The notes under the pieces: generated by a model
The model's database searches: none
Seen by the model: only the letters and a program-made list of their open reading frames with translations
Told to the model about the DNA's origin: nothing
Program-made: the position numbers and the translations under genes
Assembly: GCA_021442155.1 (NCBI GenBank)
Contig: CM038216.1
Span: 92,739,666 to 92,803,665, forward strand
Length of the DNA: 64,000 bases
Direction: 5' to 3'
Source: Cymbidium sinense
Lineage: Eukaryota > Streptophyta > Magnoliopsida > Asparagales > Orchidaceae
Shown here: piece by piece, positions 56,148-64,000 of the stretch
Layout of the letters: every line of letters begins with the position of its first letter
Numbering within the stretch: the first letter of the stretch is position 1

Positions 56148-56586
56148 TGAAAAGGGTAGAGCCTTAACGGTAGGAACATCACCATTAACCAGGCTCAATC
56201 TAGATTTGGTGATGGAGGCAAAGGCGGAGGCTGCGATAATCATGGCGGAATCTAGAGGTCTGGTGGATATGGAGGTGGTGGTCAGAGTAGTGGGGGTTAT
56301 TGAGGCGGGAGAAGTGACGAAGGTTACATTCATGGTGGTGGCGGAGGGATATGATGGTGGATCTCACTCGAGGCGGGGTTCGATAGAAGCGAAGATCGAG
56401 ATCGATTCGATGCTTATTGAACTTTCTGAGAGGCAGTTCTAATTATCTACAGTTTTTGATTTGCTCTATGCATGCTAATTTTTTATCTATGTCATCACCT
56501 GTGTTTTAGAAAACTTGGTGTGTTACTTGGCTGATGAGTTCGAAAAGAAGAAATGTCGAATCTAAATTTATTCTCTATTAGAAAAA
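56148..56586 (+). pseudogene. Glycine-rich RNA-binding protein retro-fragment, copy 15
   Basis: AATGGGCAG has become AAAGGGTAG (CAG to TAG). NLNGRNITINQAQSRFGDGGKGGGC follows, then a stop in GGGI-stop near 56,250. The glycine region is shortened and frame-shifted; its 3' part (GATCGAGATCGATTCGATGC) is rearranged. 3' UTR kept; A-run interrupted (AGAAAAAGCTGAAAACC). Confidence 0.88.
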
Positions 56587-57560
56587 GCTGAAAACCCCAA
56601 ACCCTAAACTAAAACTTGAACCCTAGACCTAAAACCTAAACACTAAACCCTAAACCTTAAACCCTAAAAACCCTAAACCCTAAACCCGAAAACCTAAACC
56701 CTAAACCCTAAACCCTAAACCCTACACCTGAAACCATAAAAAGCTAAAAACCTAAACCTAAACTAAATAAAATCTAAAAATAAAATAAATAAAAAATCTT
56801 AACCAAAATAAAACAAAAAAAATAAAATAAAATAAAACCTAAATTAAAATATAAACTTAAACCTAAACCTAAAACGAAAATAAAATAAAAAATAAAAAAT
56901 AAACTAAAATAAAATAAACAAAAACCTAAACTAAACTTAAAAAATAAAAAAACATAAATAAAACAAAAACTAAACATAAAATAAAAATAAAATAAACGTA
57001 AAATAAAAAACATAAATACTAAATAAAACTTAAACCTAAAAATAAACCTAAAATAAATAAGAAATAAAACCTAAAGCCTAAACTAAAATAAAACCTAAAC
57101 TAAAATAAAATAAAATAAACCTAAAACTAAAATAAACTAAAATAAAATAAATAAAACCAAAACTAAACCTAAAATAAACTAAACCTAAACCCAAACTTAA
57201 ACCCACAAATAAAATAAAATAAACTAAAGTAAACATAAACCTAAACTAAAAATAAAACCCCAAAGAAAACCTAAAATAAAATCTAAACCTAAACTTATGA
57301 AAATAAAATAAAACCTAAACCTAAGCCTATAAATATAAAATAAAACCTAAACTTAAAAATAAAATAAAACTAAAACTAAACTAAATTAATAAACCAAACC
57401 TAAAATTAAACTAAAATAAAAACTTAAACTAGATTAATAAACCTCAGATAAATAAACTAAATAAAATAAAATAAAATTAAATAAACTAAAATAAAATAAA
57501 ATAAATTAAATAAAATTAACTAAATAAACATAAACCTACCATTTTGCTTAATTTTAAAGA
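56587..57560 (+). repeat. Telomere-like block (to 56,755) and spacer 19
   Basis: Boundary motif AAACCTACCATTTTGCTTAA at 57,532-57,551. F/Y/L-rich minus-strand frames (56,774-57,013) are compositional. Confidence 0.82.
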
Positions 57561-57760
57561 AATATGCCATGACAGCACCCTAAGATCTAGGCTGAGCCTG
57601 GCACTCCACATAGCCAAAACAAGACCCACTGAGCCCTACTATAACCATGGGCTCTACCATAAACCATAACCTACAACCTTAAACCCAGACCCAACATATG
57701 ATCCTGGGCCCTGACCCTACCCAAGACCCATGCCTAAACCATGAGCCTAAATACCTAAGG
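57561..57760. repeat. GC-rich irregular block in place of CCCTAAA repeats
   Basis: GCCATGACAGCACCCTAAGA, CTGAGCCTGGCACTCC, ATGATCCTGGGCCCTGACCC: telomere-like phrases (CCCTAA, CCATAA) mixed with CCTGGGCC words. No gene recognised. Confidence 0.6.
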
Positions 57761-58490
57761 CTTAGTAAATAAAACCTAAAAAATAAAACAAATAAATAAA
57801 CCTAGCCTAAATAAAATAAAATAAACTAAGACTTAAACCTAAACCTAGGCCAACTAAACCTACCTGAGCCTAAACTCAACCTAAACCTAAAGTAAAAAAT
57901 AAAAAACTAAACTAAAATAAATAAAACCTAAACTAAACTAAACAATAAATAAACCTAAAATAAAAACTTAAATAAAATAAAACTAAACATAAAATAAAAT
58001 AAAATAAATAAAATAAAATAAAATAAAACTGAGATAAAACCTAAACATAAAATAAACCTAAAATAAATAAAAAAAATAAAGCCTAAACCCTAAACTAAAT
58101 AAAAAATAAAAATAAATAAACCTAAACTAAATAAAATAAACTAAAATAAAATAAATAAAACCTAAACCTAAACCTAAACTAAACTAAACCTAAACCCTAA
58201 ACTAAATAAAATAAAATAAACCTAAAATAAAAACTGAAAACATAAACCTAAAAAAAATAATATATTAACCTGAACCTAAAAAATAAAATAAAATAAAAAC
58301 TAATCCAAAAAATTTGCATAAACCTAAAACTAATCCTAAAAAAACTATAATAAAAAACCTAAACTAAAATAAATAAACTTAAAATAAATAAATAAATAAA
58401 TAAAAATAAATAAAAAATAAAAAATAAAATAAAATAAAGTAAATAAAAATAGGATTAAAATAAATAAGCTAGTATCTTTTTTTAAATAAA
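57760..58490 (+). repeat. Composite-unit spacer 20 with degraded boundary
   Basis: Ordinary spacer words; an unusual CCTAGGCCAACTAAACC island at 57,840-57,885. The right boundary AGCTAGTATCTTTTTTTAAA (about 58,467-58,486) may be a decayed boundary motif. Confidence 0.72.
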
Positions 58491-58790
58491 CCCTAAACCC
58501 TGACCCTGGACCCTGGAATCCTGGACCCTGGGCCCTGAGCCTGGTAATGACTCTAAGGCCTAGGACCAAACACCTGGGCCTGGGCCAACTGACTCAGACC
58601 TCCCTGGGCCACCAGGCCTACTGAGCCTAAAGGCCTGACCTGAGCCTAGGCTGGGCCCAGGCACAAGCTGACTAGCCTGACTCAGGCCCAAGGCTGCCAG
58701 GCCAAAGCTGGGCATTTAAGGCCACCATCACAGTCCACCCTGAGCCCTAAATCCTAAAACCTTAAACCCTAGCCTAAACCCTAAAAATCT
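58490..58790. repeat. GC-rich CCCTGG-type block
   Basis: CCCTGACCCTGGACCCTGG, GGACCCTGGGCCCTGAGCC, GGGCCTGGGCC, GCTGGGCCCAGG: seven-base-like periodicity resembles CCCTAAA with AAA replaced by GG-type bases. Returns to CCTAAAACCTTAAACCC at 58,750. Confidence 0.6.
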
Positions 58791-59244
58791 AAACCTAAAC
58801 TAAATAAAACCTTAAAATAAAATAAATACAAGAACCTAAACCTAAATAAAATAAAATAAAATAAAAATCTAAGCAAAACTAAAAAATAAAATAAGCTTTA
58901 GAATAAAAAGCTAAATAAATTAAGAATTAAATGTAAAATAAAAATAAAATAAACTTATAATATTATAAAATAAACTAAATAAAAACATAAACCTAAAAAT
59001 AAATAAAAAATAAAATGTAAAACCTAAACTAAAAAAAACCTAAACCTAAAATAAAAATAAAATAAACCTAAACCTAAACTAAAATAAATTAAACTAAAAT
59101 AAATAAAACATAAACTTAAACCAAAAATAAACTAAACCTAAACCTAAACCTAAACTAAATAAAATAAATTAAATTAAAAATAATCCTAAACCACAACTAA
59201 AAAATAAAACCTATAAATAAACCTAAAATAAAAACCTAAAACCT
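58790..59244 (+). repeat. Composite-unit spacer 21, interrupted
   Basis: The first half to two-thirds of a spacer (AATTAAATGTAAAATAAAAA near 58,926), cut off at CCTAAAACCT by the insertion that follows; the remainder and its boundary motif are not found on the other side. Confidence 0.78.
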
Positions 59245-61533
59245 TGGAACCAAAGATGCTGCCCAACTTGACCTAAGGTGTGGTTGGGTCAGCCATGACC
59301 CATGGGAGGTGAAATCACCCCACCCTCTCCATTAGAGCATTTGAAACCCATAAGACGCCCATGATTCCTCTTTGGAAGCCACCTCGACACCATCAACCAA
59401 CCAAGTCAAGCTAAATCACCTCCTCCCTGCCACCCACGACTCCCTAAGATGGTCGGATGGCCATTAGAAGCTAAACCTGATCCGAACTTTTGAGCTTGAT
59501 GAAGGGGGGTTTACACCCTCTCGTTTCCACTCAAACACACACAAAATTCATTTCTTAGAGCCCTAACTACCCAAGACTAGCCTCTAGAGCCATTCCCTAA
59601 GCTCCTATGCTCATTCCTCGATCAGAATATGAAATTCTCGTCTCTCCCAAAATAGGACATTCCCATTTTTGACCTAACTTCCCCATTTCTCTATCAAACT
59701 CAAATTAACTTTACACACACCTTCCCTAGGCCTTGTCGAGCAAAAATGAATCATCTCCCAAGCTTGTCGAGCACCAGAGATGGGACTTCGATCAAAGTCG
59801 AGCTCAAAATTATTTGTTCATGGCCATTCGAGTGAACGTCGAGGAATTGATCCAATTATTGCTCAATAAGGCCTCGTCTACACTAGATGAAGCTTCCTTA
59901 ATTGTTCGAGCCGCCAGTCTTGAACTCCGGTGAGGTATGCTTCCAAAACTGATCCTTAGAAAAAAAATGGGTTGGAGCTTTTTAAAAAAAACTTGCATCT
60001 CGATGCCATGAAGGTGTGGGATCCTTTTGGAGTTGACCGGCTTCAGAAGTCAATAGTGAGCATTCTCCCTCACTTCTCATTACATTAAATCATGCACCGT
60101 CCATTCTAAATGATTGAAATAGATGATCATGATTAAATACACTAAATTGATCTGATTTAATCTTATTAAAAGGATTGTAATTCTGTAATCTAATCTTAGA
60201 TGGCGAGCAGCGCCACATAGGCGTTGAGTCAGATAAATTTTAAGTAGCTAATCCCGTGGAAAGCGCACTGCGTCAGCGCGCCACATGGCGCCAACAAGAT
60301 TAGGCTTTAATTAGGTTTAATTAATCATTTTAATGGCTGAAATGTCTAAAAATAAAAAAAAATCTTAGGGAAATAAAAAAATGCAAATAAATACTCATTT
60401 TAAAGGTATTTCATAGGAAAATTCATTAAAATGATCTTAACTAATGTTGAATAGTAATTAAAGTTTAATTACAAAATTAATTAGCTTAATTACTCTTTAA
60501 TTACTTAAGCAATTAATCCCAAATTTTATTCATTAATTTAATGGGATAACCTATTCCTCCCATGATTTTCTTGGGATTTATTGCTCACTTAATTAGGAAA
60601 ATTGACTAATTAAACCTTTCTTTTAATTAATGCTTAATTAATCCCATGAGCGATAAATTCGTTAATTAAGTTTATTAATCATTGTTCAACACTAAATGAA
60701 CTAAGGAATAAGGTTGGGACCCCTTTGGTAAGTTGATTTCACTCAATTTTAAAATGAAATTAATTAAAATTAATTAATTAAATCACATAATCAAATTGAA
60801 ATCATAATCACATCGACCTTAATTAAATCATGGGGTAGATCTTGGTGTTTAATAACATAAAGGAGTTTATTGAAATTATGGTTAGTCCACATGTGTGGGA
60901 AAACCATAAGAGTAATTAATTAAGTCCCTTAATCAAATTAACTTTTAATCATGTGCCAATTGCATTAGACCCCTTTTTTTCCTAGTATCATTGCAAGTTT
61001 ATTTTCCATGCATATCATGCTGGGTCATAATTATTTAGTTAATTACTTTAAAGAGACATAGGTAAGGGTAATTAATTCATCTAATGAAGGGTTCAACTTA
61101 ATTAACCCATAAAATTAACATAATTACATTTCCTTAAATTAAATCAAATCACTAATGTGGGAATGGGTTTAAAATAGCAAGTGATGATTTCTCTTCTCCT
61201 CTTTAAATCAAATCAAATCCAAAACTTAATTCATAAAGAAGCTTTGGTTTGCTTTAAATAATCTTATTTGATTTGATTGTCCTTAAGAACTAGTTTAGTT
61301 GAATAAATCACATGCTTATATTTGATTATCCTCTTTCCTATCATGTTAAATTTGGTATGTCATTTGAAGTCTTGCATCCATCTTTTTAAAATCAAGTAAA
61401 ATAAAATGGATTTCTTTTATATAAGCTTTCATGTGATGATTTAATTTAACATATACATGGCTATTATCACTATTAAATCCAAATGTACTTTTCTAAAGCT
61501 TATAAATGAATAATAATCTGTGTTATGGTGCCA
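59245..61533. mobile_element. 2.29 kb non-coding insertion with TGG...CCA ends, possible solo LTR
   Basis: Begins TGGAACCA and ends TGGTGCCA, an imperfect inverted repeat with the TG...CA termini of LTRs. The inside is AT-rich (TTAATTAA words, 60,300-61,500) with a GC-rich patch at 60,190-60,300 and a moderately GC first kilobase. No RT, integrase or gag motif. Flanks are telomere-like, but I see no matching target duplication, and the right flank (GAAAAAAAATCCTAAACC) resumes in the next array block rather than in the interrupted spacer. A solo LTR with flanking deletion is one reading; another is a larger non-coding element. The 66-codon frame at 59,733-59,933 is not recognisable. Confidence 0.5.
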
Positions 61534-62232
61534 GAAAAAAAATCCTAAACCCTTTACCCCAAACCATAAACCCTAAACCTTAAACCCTAAACTCTAAACC
61601 TTAAAAAGTAAAAAATCTAAACCTATTTTAATTAAAACCTGAAAATAAAATGAATAAAAAAACCTAAACTAAAATAAAAAAAAAACATAAACTAAAACCT
61701 AAACCTAAACCTAAAATGAAAATATAATAAAAAAAATAAAAGCTAAATTAAAATAAAATAAATAAAAACCTAAACTAAACTACAAAATTAAAAACCTAAA
61801 TAAAATAAAAACTAAACCTAAACAATAAACCATTAAAAAATAAAAAATAAAACCTAGTCCCTAAACAAAAAAAAAAAAACAAAACCTAAAATAAAAATAA
61901 AATAAACCTAAACATAAACTAAAATAAATAAAACTGAAACCTAAACATAATCCTAAACTAAATTAAATAAACCTAAACTAAAATAAACATCTTAAAAATA
62001 AACCTAAAATAAAAACAAAAAACCTAAACATTAAAAAATAAAATAAAAACCTAAACCTAAACTTAAAAATGAATAATAAAACCTAAACCAATAGATAAAA
62101 TAAACTAAACTAAACCTAAAAACATAAACTAAAATGAACTAAAATAAATAAACTAAACTAAAAAAATTAAAAAACCTAAATCAAAATAAAAAATAAACTA
62201 AACTAAACTTACTGGTTTGCTTAATTTACAAA
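61534..62232 (+). repeat. Telomere-like block (to 61,615) and spacer 22
   Basis: Spacer of about 600 bases. Boundary motif AACTTACTGGTTTGCTTAAT at 62,206-62,225. Confidence 0.8.
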
Positions 62233-63129
62233 ACAAAAATTAAAAAAAACAAAAAAACCCTAACACTAAACCCTGGACCACACAGGCTAAACTACCTCTC
62301 TAATCCCAGGCCAAACCCACTAAACCACCCAAACCCTAGGCCACACTAAAACCCTAAAACTTAAACCTAAAATAAGAACTAAAATAAATTAAATAAAAAA
62401 CCTAAACCTAAATAAAATAAATAAAATGAAATAAAATAATAACCTAAACTAAAACTTAAACCTAAAATAAAATAAAATAAAAATTAAAAACAAATTTAAA
62501 ATAAAATAAGTAAAAGCCTAAACTAAACTAAAAAAAAATAAAATAAACTTACAAATTAAACTAAATAAAATAAAACTAAGCGTAAAATAAAATAAATAAA
62601 CTTAAAATAAACCTCTAAAAAAATAAACCTAAGAAACCTAAATATATAAAACCTAAACTCTAAACTAAAAAAAAAGCTAAACATAAAATAAACAAAATAA
62701 AATAAAACTAATCCTAAACTAAAATAAACTAAACCAAACCAAACCAAAATAAACTAAATAAAAATAAACTTAAACTAAACTAAAAGAAACCTAAAATAAA
62801 CCTAAAATGAAACCTAAAATGACCTAAAAAAAAAAAAAAAATAAAAATAAAACACACCTAAACTATATAAAGAAATAATACCTAAACCTAAAAAATATAA
62901 TAGAATTAAAACTAAACTGAAAAATAAAAATAAACCTAAACCTAAACAAAAAAATTAAACTAATATAAAAAATCTAAACTAAAATAATGAAACTCAAAAT
63001 AAATAAACTAGACTAAATAAACTAAAAATATGTACCTAAATATAAATTAAAATTAATATAAACAAAAAATAATTAAAAAATAAACTAACTAAACCTAACC
63101 GTGCCGATTTACTTTATTTAAAAAAAAAA
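62233..63129 (+). repeat. Short C-rich telomere-like block and spacer 23
   Basis: 62,258-62,350 has CCCTGGACCACACAGG-type irregular words. The spacer closes with GTGCCGATTTACTTTATTTA at 63,101-63,120. Confidence 0.78.
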
Positions 63130-63728
63130 TCCTAAACCCTAAATCCCCAAATAAATCCCTAAACCCAAACTAACCCTAAACCATAAAACCCTAACCTACC
63201 CTAAACCCCAGGCACTAAAGCCTAAAAAACTTTAAAACCAAAATAAAACATTAAACCCTAAACTAAAAGAAAACCAAACCTAAAATAAAATAAGATAAAC
63301 ATAATAAAATAAACCTAATCTAAACTAAAATAAATAAAACCTAAAAAATAAACTAAACCTATACCTAAAGCTAAAATAAATAAAATAAAATAAACTAAAA
63401 CTAAACCTAACTAAAAAAATAAAACCTAAAACAAACCTCAAAGCTAAAATAAAATAAAACCCTAAACCTAAACCTAAAAGTAAAAAATAAAACCTATAAA
63501 TAAAAATGAAATAAAAATAAAACTCAACTAAAAGATAAACCTAAACTTAAACCTAAACATAAACCTAAAAAATAAACTAAAATAAAAAACCTAAATAAAA
63601 TAAATAAACTAACCTAAATAAAAATAAAAAATAAACTTAAATAAAAATCAGAAATAAAATAAACTAAAATAAGTAAAAAATAAACTAAATAAACCTAACA
63701 TACTGGTTTTCTTAATTTAAAAAAAAAA
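63130..63728 (+). repeat. Telomere-like stub and shortened spacer 24
   Basis: Only the second half of the spacer is present (AAAACTCAACTAAAAGATAA near 63,518); boundary motif CATACTGGTTTTCTTAATTT at 63,699-63,718. Confidence 0.8.
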
Positions 63729-63982
63729 CCATAAACCTTAAACCCTAAAAAACTCTAAACCCTAAAGCCTAAAAAACGCTAAACCCTAAATCCTAAACCC
63801 TAAACCCTAAATCCTAAACCCTAAACCTTGAAACTTAAACCATAACCCTAAACCTCAAGCTCTAAACCCTAAACCCCAAACCACAAACCTAAACCCTAAA
63901 CCCCAAACCCCAAACCTAAACCTAAAATAACTAAATAAATTAAAAAATAAACATAAACCCTTAAACTTAATAAACCTAAACC
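63729..63982 (+). repeat. Telomere-like block and GRP leader
   Basis: CCCTAAA variants, leader AAAATAACTAAATAAATTAA at 63,924. Confidence 0.85.
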
Positions 63983-64000
63983 CTAAGAATGGGCAGAACC
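63983..64000 (+). pseudogene. Start of GRP copy 16, cut by the window edge
   Basis: AAGAATGGGCAGAACC immediately after the leader: the invariant GRP breakpoint, so the composite array continues to the right. Confidence 0.88.

Overview
The window is repeat-rich nuclear DNA from a land plant, most likely a seed plant with a large genome. The evidence is TTTAGGG-type telomere sequence (CCCTAAA on the + strand), pseudogenes of plant 60S ribosomal stalk protein P0 and of a plant glycine-rich RNA-binding protein, and an L1-type LINE with a plant-style DUF4283/zinc-knuckle ORF1. A gymnosperm is possible but nothing here proves it. I found no intact protein-coding gene and recognised no tRNA or rRNA.

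Most of the window (about 2.28-16.95, 26.43-44.44, 47.6-59.24 and 61.53-64.0 kb) is an interstitial, C-strand telomere-like array organised as a composite higher-order repeat. The full unit runs: (1) a 0.7-1.0 kb nearly G-free spacer made of shortened telomere words (CCTAAA, CTAAA, TAAA) whose order is recognisably the same from copy to copy; (2) a short boundary motif close to TAAACCTACCGGTTTACTT followed by a T-run and an A-run; (3) CCCTAAA repeats; (4) a 5'-truncated, poly(A)-ended fragment of the P0 transcript; (5) a short leader; (6) a 5'-truncated, poly(A)-ended fragment of the glycine-rich protein transcript (GRP); (7) more CCCTAAA repeats. Full units are near 2.6-2.9 kb (P0 copies at 3.39 and 5.97 kb, and at 48.90 and 51.82 kb). 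Many units have lost P0 or both gene pieces. I count 4 P0 copies and 16 GRP copies or relics, all on the + strand.

Non-telomeric parts: 1-1,230 is an inverted relative of 21,015-22,195; 1,281-2,277 is a truncated LINE; 16.95-26.43 kb holds two tandem-repeat tracts (about 340 and 420 bp periods), the dispersed repeat and AT-rich DNA; 44.44-47.61 kb is a LINE copy with a decayed ORF1 and no reverse transcriptase; 47,695-47,840 is the 3' tail of a related element; 59,245-61,533 is a 2.3 kb insertion with TG...CA ends.

How it fits together (inference): LINE machinery seems to have placed poly(A)-tailed RNAs (two LINEs, a LINE tail, P0 and GRP messages) into telomere-type DNA, always with the poly(A) end running into AAACCC. 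That is what priming from the 3'-TTT of a nicked TTTAGGG strand would give. The P0 and GRP pieces were then multiplied as passengers of a satellite-like unit. Parts of the array (40.1-44.4 kb and the GC-rich CCCTGG-like islands) look so odd that consensus or base-calling artefacts should be excluded.
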